Origin: Halanaerobium praevalens DSM 2228
GTDB lineage: Bacteria; Bacillota; Halanaerobiia; Halanaerobiales; Halanaerobiaceae
Direction: 5' to 3'
DNA length: 64,000 bases
Assembly: GCF_000165465.1 (NCBI RefSeq)
Contig: NC_017455.1
Span: 930,001 to 994,000, forward strand
Shown here: piece after piece, positions 16,332 to 26,747 of the stretch
How the letters are laid out: each line of letters opens with the position of its first letter
How positions within the stretch are numbered: position 1 is the first letter of the stretch
The notes under the pieces: model-generated
The model's input: only the letters and a program-made list of their open reading frames with translations
Database searches by the model: none
Told to the model about the DNA's origin: nothing
Translations under genes and position numbers: made by a program

Positions 16332-17909
16332 ATGACTAACTTAGATAATAAAGGAATGGCTTTAATAATGGTTTTATTAATGATTATTGTAGTAGGAGGC
16401 TTAAGTGGAGCTCTATTAATTGCTTATAATAGTAATATTAATCAGAGCAGTAATCAGGCGACCCAAACAAAAGCTTTTTATGCTGCAGAAGGAGGGATAA
16501 ATTATTTAGATGCTAGAATTTATGAATTAAATACTGAAGAAAATGATTTACCTTCTTTTTATTTGGGAAAAGGACCATTTCAAAAAAGATATGAAACTGT
16601 TGTTGAAGAAATTGAAAAATTAAATAATAGTTTAGTTATTTCAGACTTTAATATTAGCTATAAAGTTCCAGAAAATCACAAAAAAGAGAATAGTTTTGTA
16701 GTTGAAGTAATTGCTGATAATAGTAATTTTTCTGAAAAAATTGAAGTAACTTATAAATTGGCATCTAAAGGACTTGCGTTTTTTGCTCATACTTTAGCAG
16801 CAAGAACAATTGAAATGAATGGAAATTTAGTTTTAAGGGGTAATTATCCTGAAGAAGGATCATATCCACTAATTGCTACATCAGAAAATAGTCAAAATGC
16901 GGATATAAATAAATCTAATGTTGATTTACAAGAATTAAGAGGTTGGTGGATTTTTAAAAATTGGGAATCATTAACAGGATATCAATATGATCAAGCATAT
17001 AATAATACTTTTCAATTTTATGGAGATGGAGATGATGAATTATATTTACCTGAAGATAATGATGCAAATGATTTTAAAGAATATGTAAGAAGTATTAATT
17101 TCCGAGAGGTATTAAAACAAAATGGAATTACTGATTATATTATTGGAGAAGATGAGGAAGGAAATCCGATAACTGTTTCTTTAGATCAATTTGAAATTCC
17201 AACTGAAAATGAAGAAATTTTATATAATATTACAGATATTAATCCAGAAATGGACTCAAACAAGTTAGATTCAAGTTCTTTTCAGGGCATATTTCCTGAT
17301 AGTTTGAACGGTTTTTATGAAGATTTTGATGATTTACAAAGATTTTCGAATTCTAATACAGGCCCTTATATTTATATAGAAAATTTTGATTTTAGTCCTA
17401 AGAGGAATAGAGATTATAAAATTGATTTTACAAATATTAAGTCTGTAGAAAATAATGAGAATGAATCTGGAGTTGTTCAATTATATATTGATGATAATAT
17501 TGATTTTTCAGAAACCACTAAAAATATTTATTTTGCGTCTCGAGATGAAAAAAGTGTTTTAGTTCAATCAGGAGGCTCAGAAATAAATCTTGATAATAAC
17601 CGTATTTTATATTATTCATCAGGTGCTGAAGGTAGGATTAAGAGTATTGCATATTATGCACCTAATGCTGAAATGAAAATTTCTGGTAATATGCCTGGTA
17701 CAGGTTGGGGACAATCATATAATGTTAAAAAAATAATTGTAGAAGATGATGTTACATTTCCCCCAATGGTTTATGATCCTGAAAAATCTGGCTTATATGG
17801 TAATATTCATCCAGATATTGGAGGCTATTTTGAAGAAGATCAAGAAGAATTATATTCAAATAAAGCACCCGGTGAAGTATTTAAAGTGAATTGGAAAACA
17901 ATTAAATAA
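16332..17909 (+). CDS. Large PilX/GspK-like minor pilin, possible pilus-tip protein
   Basis: 525 residues, much longer than the other pilins here. The N terminus DNKGMALIMVLLMIIVVGG is a PilX_N-type leader; the position that is Glu5 in other pilins is not acidic, as in GspK. TKAFYAAEGGINYLDARI is typical of PilX. The remaining 430 or so residues are an Asp/Asn/Tyr-rich domain that I do not recognise. Lack of Glu5 places GspK at the pseudopilus tip, so this protein could carry an adhesive or substrate-binding tip domain. Confidence 0.8.
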   Translation: MTNLDNKGMALIMVLLMIIVVGGLSGALLIAYNSNINQSSNQATQTKAFYAAEGGINYLDARIYELNTEENDLPSFYLGKGPFQKRYETVVEEIEKLNNSLVISDFNISYKVPENHKKENSFVVEVIADNSNFSEKIEVTYKLASKGLAFFAHTLAARTIEMNGNLVLRGNYPEEGSYPLIATSENSQNADINKSNVDLQELRGWWIFKNWESLTGYQYDQAYNNTFQFYGDGDDELYLPEDNDANDFKEYVRSINFREVLKQNGITDYIIGEDEEGNPITVSLDQFEIPTENEEILYNITDINPEMDSNKLDSSSFQGIFPDSLNGFYEDFDDLQRFSNSNTGPYIYIENFDFSPKRNRDYKIDFTNIKSVENNENESGVVQLYIDDNIDFSETTKNIYFASRDEKSVLVQSGGSEINLDNNRILYYSSGAEGRIKSIAYYAPNAEMKISGNMPGTGWGQSYNVKKIIVEDDVTFPPMVYDPEKSGLYGNIHPDIGGYFEEDQEELYSNKAPGEVFKVNWKTIK

Positions 17910-17940
17910 TATTTATATTAACTAGAAAGGAGCTGATCAA

Positions 17941-19044
17941 ATGGCAGTAAGCCCATTATCTCTAATCAGGGGAATAAAATACACAAGCATTGATTTTGGT
18001 CATAATAGTATTAAATATCTAAATAGTAGAGTAAAAAATGGGAAATTTAAATTACTTGCTTCTGGACGTCGAGAAATTCCTACAGGTACAATTGAAAACG
18101 GTAAAGTTATTGATACTCATCTGTTAACTAAAATAGTGGGAGATATTTTTGATGAAAAAAATATGAATCCAGGTGTTTTATTAGTTACACCTGCTCCTGG
18201 TCAAGAATTTGTTAGAAATATCAAAATGCCTAAAATGCCAAAAGAAGAATTACAAGAAGCTTTAATATGGGAAGTTCAGGATTTTTTAGATTTAGAGCCA
18301 GAAGAAATAGCTTTAGATTATATTGTTTTAGAAGAAAAAGCTGAAGAATTAGATTTATTGGTGACAGTTATCTCTAAAGAGGTATTAAATAGTTATCTAG
18401 AGTTATTTAATAATAATATGCTAAAAGTTAAGGTTTTTAATTTAGAAGACATGGCTTTGATCTCACTTTTAGCAGCGTCTAATCAACTAACAGATCCAGC
18501 TTTAATTTTAGATATAGGTACAAATAAATCTAAAATATTAATAGCAGCTAAAAACAAATTTTATCTTAGCCGAGAAGTTGGAACTTCAGCCCAAGACTTT
18601 ACTAATCTTTTTTTAGAAGGAGAAGCTGATTATCAAAAAGCTGAAATTAGAAAAAAGAAATTTAAATTTTTTCCAGAACAAGCAGAAGAAACAGAGGAAC
18701 CAGAAAATTTAGATTTAATGCTTTCTGAAATAGAGACCACTAAAACTATTCAAAAACAAGTTAAGAATTTAGCAGATGAAATTATTTTTGAAATAAATAG
18801 ATCTTTAGAATATCATAATGAAAGATATGCTGATAGCTCAGTCAACAAATTATATTTAACTGGAGGCGGTCTGCTTTTAAATGGATTAGTAGATTATTTT
18901 AAAACTGAGCTTGATAATGAAATAGCATTAATCAAGCCTTTAGAAAAATTTTATTTAGCAGATAATATCAATCAGATCAATAATTATTTTTTAGCCACTA
19001 CTGCTGGTACAATTATTAGTGAGGTGAAGCATAATGAGAGTTAA
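17941..19044 (+). CDS. pilM: PilM, actin-like pilus alignment protein
   Basis: 367 residues. The actin/FtsA-like ATPase fold is shown by SIDFGHNSIKYL, LILDIGTNKSKILI and LYLTGGGLLLNGL, together with PKMPKEELQEALIWEVQDFL typical of PilM. It is cytoplasmic, binds the PilN N-terminus and links ATPases to the envelope complex. GGAGC precedes the ATG; the stop overlaps pilN by 11 bases. Confidence 0.92.
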   Translation: MAVSPLSLIRGIKYTSIDFGHNSIKYLNSRVKNGKFKLLASGRREIPTGTIENGKVIDTHLLTKIVGDIFDEKNMNPGVLLVTPAPGQEFVRNIKMPKMPKEELQEALIWEVQDFLDLEPEEIALDYIVLEEKAEELDLLVTVISKEVLNSYLELFNNNMLKVKVFNLEDMALISLLAASNQLTDPALILDIGTNKSKILIAAKNKFYLSREVGTSAQDFTNLFLEGEADYQKAEIRKKKFKFFPEQAEETEEPENLDLMLSEIETTKTIQKQVKNLADEIIFEINRSLEYHNERYADSSVNKLYLTGGGLLLNGLVDYFKTELDNEIALIKPLEKFYLADNINQINNYFLATTAGTIISEVKHNES

Positions 19045-19561
19045 CCTCCTGGAAAAAGATGCAAGTATTAAAGTTGAATGGGTAGAAATTTTAGTTGTTT
19101 TATTAATTATTTTGATTTTCACTTTACCTATTGTTCATTTTTATCTTAATTATATTGAAGTTCAAAATTTAAAACAACGCCGCATTAATTGGGAAACAAG
19201 GTTAAAAGCAATGGAACCAGAATTAGCCCATTATCAAAATCTAAAAAAAGAAATAGATAATTTTAAACTGCCAGCTAAAGTAGAACTGGAAAAATATAAT
19301 GTATATCCATTTTTCTTAGAATTTGCCAAAATAATCGAAGGAGAAATTAGTTTTAATAATTTAGATTATAATAGTGGACAAATAAATATCCAAGGTAGAG
19401 CAGATGATATTAATTCCTTATTAGACTTTTCTGCTCGAATTTTTGATTCAGAAGTTTTTTCTCTTATTTCTTTAGAAAGATTTGAAAAAAATAATAAATT
19501 AGAATTCAATCTAGTATTAAAACTTGATAATAGGCAAAAGGATGTGATTTATAATGAGTAA
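19034..19561 (+). CDS. pilN: PilN, inner-membrane alignment protein
   Basis: 175 residues. A short N-terminal MRVNLLEKD PilM-binding motif is followed by one membrane segment (about 16-36), a coiled coil and a ferredoxin-like periplasmic domain. Length and order (M-N-O-P-Q) fit PilN. It overlaps both neighbours, consistent with stoichiometric coupling. Confidence 0.88.
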   Translation: MRVNLLEKDASIKVEWVEILVVLLIILIFTLPIVHFYLNYIEVQNLKQRRINWETRLKAMEPELAHYQNLKKEIDNFKLPAKVELEKYNVYPFFLEFAKIIEGEISFNNLDYNSGQINIQGRADDINSLLDFSARIFDSEVFSLISLERFEKNNKLEFNLVLKLDNRQKDVIYNE

Positions 19562-20102
19562 TTTATCAAAAAGGGAAAAAATATTACTTTTTATTCTTCT
19601 GATAACTATAGTTATAGTTGCCTATTATTACTTGCTGTATCAACCAATTAAAAGCCAGCAGTCTAATTTAAAAAATCAAATAACTAATATTCAAACGGAA
19701 TATAGTAATAATTTAGCTAAAGTAAATAAAATCGATACTTTAGAATCAGATTTAGCTGCTTTAAAAAAGAAACGTAAAGAACGCCTAAATATAGTTATAA
19801 GAGAAGCAGAAGAAGTATTAGCAGCAATTAATTTTTTTGCTAATCAAAGTGGAATTGAAATTAAAAGTTATCAAAAAAATCAGGCTAAAAATGGATATCC
19901 TTTTACTTTCAATCTAGAAGGAAATTATTTTGGACTATTAGGCTTTTTTAAAATGCTTGATAACTGGGACTATAGATTAGTTGTGGAAAATTTATCTGCC
20001 GAAAGTATTCAGCCTGGTCAAGATAAAATAAATTTAAGTATCAATTTATTTTATCACCAAGCAGATGATTTAAAAGCTTTTAAAGAAAGTAAAGAGAGGT
20101 GA
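19554..20102 (+). CDS. pilO: PilO, inner-membrane alignment protein
   Basis: 182 residues with one membrane segment near residues 9-27, a coiled coil (about 30-90), then a compact domain (EEVLAAINFFANQSGIEIKS and FNLEGNYFGLLGFFKMLDNW) typical of PilO. It pairs with PilN to form the periplasmic scaffold. It overlaps pilN by 8 bases. Confidence 0.88.
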   Translation: MSNLSKREKILLFILLITIVIVAYYYLLYQPIKSQQSNLKNQITNIQTEYSNNLAKVNKIDTLESDLAALKKKRKERLNIVIREAEEVLAAINFFANQSGIEIKSYQKNQAKNGYPFTFNLEGNYFGLLGFFKMLDNWDYRLVVENLSAESIQPGQDKINLSINLFYHQADDLKAFKESKER

Positions 20103-20107
20103 TTTAA

Positions 20108-20584
20108 ATGAAATTTTTAAAAATATTATTTCTGCTTTGCTTGATAATGTTAATTAGTATTAATGTTTTTGCTTTAGAGCTTGAGGTTGAATCACAATTA
20201 AATGATTTTGTTCAATCTAATCTTTTAGTAGAGCTGGAAAAAGAAAATTTAAAAAACCCATTTTTTATAAAAAAAGAAAAAGTAGAATCTGATTTCAAAA
20301 AAACTTTAGACTTAGGTTTAAAAGCTAATCAAAAAGAAAGCAAGATAATTAAAGAGAATAAAGAGCAGCAATTAGATGAGCAAAAAAATAATTATAATCC
20401 TGAAATTAAAATAAATGGTGTTCTTAGAAGCTCTAATTCTAAATTAGCTTTACTTGTTAATTATAAAAATCAGAGTGAAATAATTAAAATTGGGGAGAGC
20501 TTGGATAGTTATAAGCTAATAAGTTATCAAGCTGGGGAAGCCACTTTTATAAATCAGGGAGAAAAATTTAAAGTAATATATTAA
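20108..20584 (+). CDS. PilP-like periplasmic protein
   Basis: 158 residues with an N-terminal signal peptide (about 1-22) and no lipobox cysteine. A charged linker leads to a small C-terminal beta domain (INGVLRSSNSKLALLVNY, then EIIKIGESLDSYKLISY), which is the PilP/GspC HR pattern. PilP links the PilN/PilO scaffold to the secretin. The absence of a lipidation site differs from proteobacterial PilP. The assignment rests mainly on position and the C-terminal domain. Confidence 0.7.
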   Translation: MKFLKILFLLCLIMLISINVFALELEVESQLNDFVQSNLLVELEKENLKNPFFIKKEKVESDFKKTLDLGLKANQKESKIIKENKEQQLDEQKNNYNPEIKINGVLRSSNSKLALLVNYKNQSEIIKIGESLDSYKLISYQAGEATFINQGEKFKVIY

Positions 20585-20615
20585 ATTTTAGTTAATATTG
20601 ATTGGAGGCGGAATT

Positions 20616-22505
20616 ATGTTAAATATAAAAAAAATTTCTATTATATTTTTAATTTTAATAATAACTTTTTCACTAGCAGCTACTGCAGCACCAGAAACTA
20701 AAATAGAAAATATGAATTTTAAAAATGCAGAACTGATTGATGTTTTAAGAACTATTGCAGAAGTAGCAAATGTTAATTTAATTACTGATGGCCAGGTTGC
20801 TGGTCAAATAACTGTTAATTTAAAGAATATAACTTTTAAAAAAGCTTTAGATCTAATAACTCAGAGTAAGGGTATTGATTATAAATGGGATCAAAATACA
20901 GTTGTAGTCGCTCCAACTGATAGATTAGAAAGTATTTATGCTAATTTAAAAACAGAATTTGTCAAAGTTAATTCTAATGACTTTGATAATATAGGTACTA
21001 TAATTAAAGAAATTTTTCCAGAAACCCAAATAACTTTAGATCCGACTAGAAGACAGTTTATATTAAAAGGAGAAAAAGAAAATTTAGTTGAAGTAAAAGA
21101 AATGATTGATAGTTTAGATTCAGAACAAAATAAAAATAATTTTGATGGTCAAAGTTCTAAGACAGCTGCTATAAAAGAGTTAGCAGCTTATAGTGAGAGT
21201 TATCAAGTTTTAAATGCTGAATTAGAAGATTTAAAGTCAAAATTAAGAACTGTAAATACAGGCTTAGATTATAAAGTTAATTCATTGACTGAAACAATGA
21301 CTATTAGTGGTAATAAAAAAGAAGTTAAAGAAGCTATTTCAATGGCAAAAACTTATGATCAAAGTTTAGAACCAGAAACAAGAAATATTAGAGTTGATTA
21401 TGTAGATACTGAACAAATAAGTGAGATAGTAGGCAAGTTTTATCCAGAAATTAAATTGCATGTTAATGCTAAACGAAAAGAAATTATCATTAATGGAGCT
21501 AAAAATAAACTTGATGGTGTTGAAGAATTAATAAATGAAATAAATAAACCACAATATCAAGTAGTTATTGAAACTAGGGTTGAAGAAATATCATCAGATT
21601 TTTCTAGAGAATTAGGAATTGATCATACTGATGGTGGTATTTTTAATATTATAAAAGAATCAACTAATAATGCTGATGGAGAAAGTTATAAAATAGAAAA
21701 ATTAGATTATAGCTGGCCAGATGTTTTTAAAGCTCTTGATACTTCTACAGATACTAAGACTTTAGCTAGCCCTAAATTAATGACTTTAAATGGGGAAGAG
21801 GCTAATCTTTCTATTTTAGAAGAGAAGCCTTATAAAGTTGTAAATACAGATTCAAATGGAGAAAAAACTACCAGTTGGGAATATGCAGAAGCTGGTGTTG
21901 AATTAACTTTCACTCCCTGGATTAGCAAAAATAATGAAATTGAATTAGAAATTGCTCCTACAGTTAGTAGTTTTAGTGAAATAGCTGATTCACAAACAGG
22001 AGAAGGCGAATCTCCTCCTCCAGCTAAAAAAAGTAGAAGTGTAGAAACAACTTTAAGATTAAAAGATAATGAAACATTTGCTGTAGGTGGTTTAATTCAG
22101 ACAGATAAAGAAGGGAAAATTACTAAAATTCCTTTATTAGGAGATTTACCACTTTTTGGTGAATTATTTAAATTTAGAGAGCCCAGTGACTCTACAAATG
22201 AGTTAATAATTTTTGTTACTCCTCATATTATTAAATATGGTGATGAAATAACAAATAAAAATATTATTAATCCTGAAAACGAAAAATTAGCTCCAGAAAT
22301 ACAAAAAGAAATAAAATTAAAAAATAATAAAGAAAATCAGGCAAAATTAGAGCAAGAAAAAACCAAAGAAGAAATAATAAAAGAATATCTAGAAAAAAGA
22401 AGTGAGAATAGAAAAGAAATTTTAAACTCTCTTAAAACAAATAAAGATAAAAAAGAATATCAAGATTTAACTCCTGCAGAATTAGAAGAAATTTTAGCAG
22501 ATTAA
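20616..22505 (+). CDS. pilQ: PilQ-type outer-membrane secretin
   Basis: 629 residues. A signal peptide (about 1-25) is followed by an STN/N0 domain (LIDVLRTIAEVANVNLI), NolW-type N1 repeats, and the secretin domain (YQVVIETRVEEISS to ELIIFVTPHII, about 308-540) with the conserved VGGLIQTDKEG and IPLLGDLP motifs. A charged C-terminal tail ends YQDLTPAELEEILAD. Secretins form outer-membrane channels, so the cell is a diderm. ATG 20616 follows GGAGG by 7 bases. A terminator follows. The tail recurs in the second secretin. Confidence 0.93.
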   Translation: MLNIKKISIIFLILIITFSLAATAAPETKIENMNFKNAELIDVLRTIAEVANVNLITDGQVAGQITVNLKNITFKKALDLITQSKGIDYKWDQNTVVVAPTDRLESIYANLKTEFVKVNSNDFDNIGTIIKEIFPETQITLDPTRRQFILKGEKENLVEVKEMIDSLDSEQNKNNFDGQSSKTAAIKELAAYSESYQVLNAELEDLKSKLRTVNTGLDYKVNSLTETMTISGNKKEVKEAISMAKTYDQSLEPETRNIRVDYVDTEQISEIVGKFYPEIKLHVNAKRKEIIINGAKNKLDGVEELINEINKPQYQVVIETRVEEISSDFSRELGIDHTDGGIFNIIKESTNNADGESYKIEKLDYSWPDVFKALDTSTDTKTLASPKLMTLNGEEANLSILEEKPYKVVNTDSNGEKTTSWEYAEAGVELTFTPWISKNNEIELEIAPTVSSFSEIADSQTGEGESPPPAKKSRSVETTLRLKDNETFAVGGLIQTDKEGKITKIPLLGDLPLFGELFKFREPSDSTNELIIFVTPHIIKYGDEITNKNIINPENEKLAPEIQKEIKLKNNKENQAKLEQEKTKEEIIKEYLEKRSENRKEILNSLKTNKDKKEYQDLTPAELEEILAD

Positions 22506-22508
22506 ATT

Positions 22509-22545
22509 AAAGAGGCTGAGTAAGTTAATCAGCCTCTTTTTAATT
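22509..22545 (+). terminator. Terminator at the end of the first pilus operon
   Basis: AAAGAGGCTGA pairs with TCAGCCTCTTT around a 9-base loop, followed by a T-rich tract. Confidence 0.92.
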
Positions 22546-22640
22546 TTTTGAAATCAAAAATATATGATATACTAAATTTAATCTTTAAAAAATACTGCAA
22601 ATTATAATAATTAGTGTAAATTACTGGAGGTTTTTAGAAT

Positions 22641-23492
22641 ATGGAAAAAACTATTTATAAATTAAGAGCTTTTACAGAAAATATTAATGGTGGTAACCCA
22701 GCTGGAGTTGTTTTAAATGCTGATTCTTTGACTAAAAATGAAATGTTAGTTATTGCTAAAAAAGTAGGTTATTCTGAAACTGCTTTTATAATGAATTCTA
22801 AGCAAGCTGATTTTAAACTTAGATTTTTCACTCCTACTGCTGAAGTAGATTTATGTGGTCATGCAACAATAGCTGCTTTTAATTTATTAAGAGATTTAGG
22901 GATTATAAGTACTGGCGAATATTTGCAAGAAACTAAAGCTGGGATTTTAAAAATTAAAGTTAAGGCAGAATCTGTTTATATGGAGCAAAACAAGGCTGAA
23001 TATTTTGAGGTGATAAATAAAGCTGAAATAAAAGCTTGTTTTAAAAGTGAAACTGAAAATTATTTAGGAGAAATGCCAATTCAAATTGTTTCCACAGGAC
23101 TTAAAGATATTATCGTATTTATTAAAGACTTAGAAACTCTATTGAATTTAGAACCTAGACAAAAAAAGATTAAAAAAATTAGTGAAAAATATGATGTTGT
23201 AGGAATTCATGCCTTTAGCTTAGAGACTATAAATGATTTTGAGGCACATGCAAGAAACTTTGCTCCTAGATATGGAATTGATGAAGAAGCTGCAACAGGA
23301 ACTTCAAATTGTGCTTTAGCTTGTTATTTAAAGAAATATTTACCAAATAAATTTGCAAATAATTTTACTATTGAACAGGGCTATAGTATGGAAAGTCCTT
23401 CTCAAATAAAAATTAAATTAGTAACTAAGCTGGAGCAATTAAAAGCAGTTTATGTTGGTGGGAAAGCAGTTCTAATTTTACCTGAGCTGTAA
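22641..23492 (+). CDS. PhzF-family isomerase/epimerase-like protein
   Basis: 283 residues with the PhzF/diaminopimelate-epimerase-like two-domain fold. Motifs are ENINGGNPAGVVL at the N terminus, EVDLCGHATIAAF (about 71-83) and EEAATGTSNCALA in the second half. The acidic residue near FTENINGG may correspond to the PhzF catalytic Glu. Few family members have a known substrate, and this one has no metabolic neighbours to point to one. The ATG follows CTGGAGG. Confidence 0.85.
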   Translation: MEKTIYKLRAFTENINGGNPAGVVLNADSLTKNEMLVIAKKVGYSETAFIMNSKQADFKLRFFTPTAEVDLCGHATIAAFNLLRDLGIISTGEYLQETKAGILKIKVKAESVYMEQNKAEYFEVINKAEIKACFKSETENYLGEMPIQIVSTGLKDIIVFIKDLETLLNLEPRQKKIKKISEKYDVVGIHAFSLETINDFEAHARNFAPRYGIDEEAATGTSNCALACYLKKYLPNKFANNFTIEQGYSMESPSQIKIKLVTKLEQLKAVYVGGKAVLILPEL

Positions 23493-23543
23493 CTGGTTAA
23501 ATTTTAATCTGAGCTGAACTTAAGTTTTAGGGAGGGGATACTA

Positions 23544-26500
23544 ATTAAATTTAACAAAGATTATTTTAAAAAGAAGATAACAGTTAATATAGGTTTAATT
23601 TTATTTGTAATATTATTGGCCCTTTCGTTTTTCTTAGTTTTTGAATTCAGAAAAAATCAAATTGGAGAAGTAACTAAAGGTATGAAAGAAGTAAGTACAA
23701 AACTTGCTTTAGAAATAAATAGTCAAAATAAAAATACAGTTAACTTAGCTAAATCAATTGTTGCTTATCAAAAAGCAGGAGGTTTTGGCCAAAGAGAAGA
23801 AGGGGTTAGATATTTACGAAATATTTTAGCAGATAATCCTCAGCTGATTGGACTTTCTTTAGGTTATGAACCTAATGCTGACAAACAAGATGATATTTAT
23901 GCTGCTGATAAAGAAGATTATCGTAAATATAATAATGAAGCTGGACGCTATTTAGTTTATTGGTCAAGAGCTAATACTAATTTTGAGTTAAAACAATTAA
24001 TTGGAATGGCTAATAGTCAGTATTACCAGGAGCCTAAAAAAACAGGTCAAATAACAATCACTGAACCTTATGTCTATCAAAATGTAATGATGACTGAAAC
24101 AGCAGCTCCAATTATAATTGAAGGTGATTTTGTTGGAGTTACAGCCTTAGATCGTAGTTTAAGTAGTTTACAAGCAAAATTAAATAATACAAATAGTTTT
24201 AAAACTGCTAAATTCTATTTACTAAGTAAAGAAAACAAGATAATTGCGACTTCCGATAATTCAGAATTATTAACTAAGCATTTAGAATCTTTTAGTGAGT
24301 ATTATGCAGTTTTTAGTCCTTTATTAAAAAATAATTCGGCTAAGGTAATGAAAAATAATAAATTAGATAAATTTATAGCCTATGCTCCAATTGAATTAGG
24401 AGATTGGAAATTATTGATGACTGTAGACAATCAGGAAATATTTTCAGCTCTTAATAAAAGTATTTTATTGCTCTTTCTTATGGGAAGTTTAGGTATAATA
24501 ATAATTAAATCAATTCAAAAAAAAGATAGGGCTAAACAAAAGGCTGAATTAGCTAATAAAGCAAAAAGTGAATTTTTGGCTAATATGAGCCATGAAATTA
24601 GAACCCCAATTAATGCTATTAAGGGCTTAATTTATTTAATACTAGATACTCCTTTATCTATGCAGCAAAAAGATTATCTTAAAAAAATTCAATCATCTAC
24701 AGTTTCTTTATCAAGACTAATTAATGATATTTTAGATTTTTCCAAAATTGAAGCAAAAAAATTAGATTTAGAAGCAGAAGAGTTTGCTCTTGATGATGTT
24801 TTACATGATTTATCAAATCAAGCTGCTATGAAAGCTTATGATAAAGGCTTAGAATTCTTTTATGATACAGATCATGTTCCTCAAAAATTAGTTGGAGATT
24901 CTTTGCGGTTAGGACAAATATTACTTAATTTAGTTAGTAATGCAATAAAATTTACTGAAACTGGAGAAGTTAGGCTAATAGTTAGAATTATTAAAAAAAC
25001 AGAGCAGAAAATTAAATTAAAATTTATAGTTAAAGATACTGGAATTGGGATGACTAAAGAAGAACAGCAAAAACTTTTTAGCCAGTTTACTCAGGCTGAT
25101 AGTTCTACTACTAGAAAATATGGTGGAACAGGTTTAGGTTTAACAATTAGTCAAAGATTAGTAGAAAAAATGGGAGGAGAAATTAAAGTAGAAAGTAAGC
25201 CAGCTGAAGGTAGTACTTTTACTTTTACCGCTCAATTTGGTTTAGGTAAACAGCCACAACTATCACAAAAACTAAAAAAATATAACTTAGATCATAAAAA
25301 AGTTTTAATTGTAGATGATATAAAAATGAATAGAGATTTTTTAATTGGAGTCATTGATCAATTTGGTTTAGAAGTTGAGGCAGCTTCTGGTGCCCTTTTA
25401 GCAATTGAAAAAATAAAAAAAGAATCAGATTATGATTTAATATTTATGGATTGGAAAATGCCTGATTTAGATGGTATTAAGGCAGCTACAATTATAAAAG
25501 AAGAATTAAATTTAGAACTAGTGCCTAAAATAATATTAATAACAGCTTTTGGTAAAGAATTAGAAAATTCTCAACAAAAAAATATAGATAAAATATTATT
25601 TAAACCAATAACTCAATCAATTTTATTTAATGCTCTACTTAATAGTTTAGGCGGAGTAAATATTGAAAAAGAGAAAAATAAAAATGGAGAAAAGATTTTA
25701 AAAGATTTAGGTCCAGTTAATATTTTAGTAGTTGAAGATAATAAAATAAATCAACAAGTTGCTGTTGAACTTTTAAGAAAAGTTAAGGCTCAAGTTGAAA
25801 TTGCTGATAATGGTAAAAAAGCTATTGCAAAAATAAAGAAGCAAAAATTTGATTTAGTTTTAATGGATGTTCAAATGCCAGAAATGGATGGTTATCAAGC
25901 AACTAAAAAGATTCGTCAAGATTTAAACCTAAATAAGTTACCGATAATTGCAATGACTGCAAATGCAATTAAAGGTCATAAAGAAAAAGCTTTAGCAATG
26001 GGAATGGATGATTATATTACTAAACCACTTGATTTAGATCAATTTTTTAGTACCTTAAAAAAATGGCTTCCTGTTAAAAAAGAAACTAAAAAAATAAATA
26101 ATAATTTTAAAGAAGCTAAAATTGCTAATAATTTAGCTAAAATAACTACAATTGATATTAATTCGGCTTTAAAAAGAATAAATAATAATTATCAGTTATA
26201 CAAAGAAATTTTGATTGACTTTTATCATAATTATCAAGATTTTCAGCAGCTTGTATCAAAATTAGTTCAAGAAAATAAATTAGATAAATTAAAAGCTAAA
26301 TTACATTCTTTAAAAGGAGTAGCAGGTAATATTGGTGCTATTGAATTATATAATATTACTTTAGCTTTGAATTCTAAAATTAAAGCTGAAGAAAATTTTG
26401 ATGATCTACTGAGTGCTTTTTATCAAAAATTAGAAGAAGTAATTAATGATTTAGCAAAGTTTGTTAGTAATCACCCATCTATAGAAGAAGATAGAGATTT

Positions 26501-26747
26501 AGCACAAATAACTAAAAAAGAATTAAAACAATATTTATTAGAATTAAAAATAGATTTAAAAAGCTATAAAGCAAATCAAGCTAAAGAAGTAGTAGAAAAA
26601 ATAATTAATTATACCTGGGATAAGCAAGCAGAAAAGTTAGTTAATCAATTATTTAAATATGTAAAGAATTATCAATTTGAGCAGGCTTTAAAACTGCTCA
26701 ATAAATTAGAGGCTGATTTAGAAAGGGCTGATCTTAATGAAAAATAA
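23544..26747 (+). CDS. Hybrid sensor histidine kinase with Cache-like sensor, two receiver domains and HPt, apparent ATT start
   Basis: About 1067 residues. A membrane segment (about 12-32), a Cache-type extracellular sensor (about 33-300) and a second membrane segment lead to HisKA ([15 protein letters not shown], His350), HATPase_c ([22 protein letters not shown]), REC1 ([10 protein letters not shown], Asp636), REC2 ([10 protein letters not shown], Asp775) and HPt ([10 protein letters not shown], His921). The frame extends upstream of TTG 23616 to ATT 23544, 6 bases after AGGGAGGGG; this restores the cationic end before the first membrane segment. TTG 23616 has no ribosome site. It overlaps the HD-GYP gene, its likely phosphorelay target. 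Confidence 0.88.
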   Translation: MKFNKDYFKKKITVNIGLILFVILLALSFFLVFEFRKNQIGEVTKGMKEVSTKLALEINSQNKNTVNLAKSIVAYQKAGGFGQREEGVRYLRNILADNPQLIGLSLGYEPNADKQDDIYAADKEDYRKYNNEAGRYLVYWSRANTNFELKQLIGMANSQYYQEPKKTGQITITEPYVYQNVMMTETAAPIIIEGDFVGVTALDRSLSSLQAKLNNTNSFKTAKFYLLSKENKIIATSDNSELLTKHLESFSEYYAVFSPLLKNNSAKVMKNNKLDKFIAYAPIELGDWKLLMTVDNQEIFSALNKSILLLFLMGSLGIIIIKSIQKKDRAKQKAELANKAKSEFLANMSHEIRTPINAIKGLIYLILDTPLSMQQKDYLKKIQSSTVSLSRLINDILDFSKIEAKKLDLEAEEFALDDVLHDLSNQAAMKAYDKGLEFFYDTDHVPQKLVGDSLRLGQILLNLVSNAIKFTETGEVRLIVRIIKKTEQKIKLKFIVKDTGIGMTKEEQQKLFSQFTQADSSTTRKYGGTGLGLTISQRLVEKMGGEIKVESKPAEGSTFTFTAQFGLGKQPQLSQKLKKYNLDHKKVLIVDDIKMNRDFLIGVIDQFGLEVEAASGALLAIEKIKKESDYDLIFMDWKMPDLDGIKAATIIKEELNLELVPKIILITAFGKELENSQQKNIDKILFKPITQSILFNALLNSLGGVNIEKEKNKNGEKILKDLGPVNILVVEDNKINQQVAVELLRKVKAQVEIADNGKKAIAKIKKQKFDLVLMDVQMPEMDGYQATKKIRQDLNLNKLPIIAMTANAIKGHKEKALAMGMDDYITKPLDLDQFFSTLKKWLPVKKETKKINNNFKEAKIANNLAKITTIDINSALKRINNNYQLYKEILIDFYHNYQDFQQLVSKLVQENKLDKLKAKLHSLKGVAGNIGAIELYNITLALNSKIKAEENFDDLLSAFYQKLEEVINDLAKFVSNHPSIEEDRDLAQITKKELKQYLLELKIDLKSYKANQAKEVVEKIINYTWDKQAEKLVNQLFKYVKNYQFEQALKLLNKLEADLERADLNEK

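Noticed and set aside
22548-22573. TTGAAA and TATACT before the PhzF-like gene as a promoter
   Set aside because: The spacing is about 14 bases, too short for a normal sigma-A promoter; another start site is more likely but not identified.
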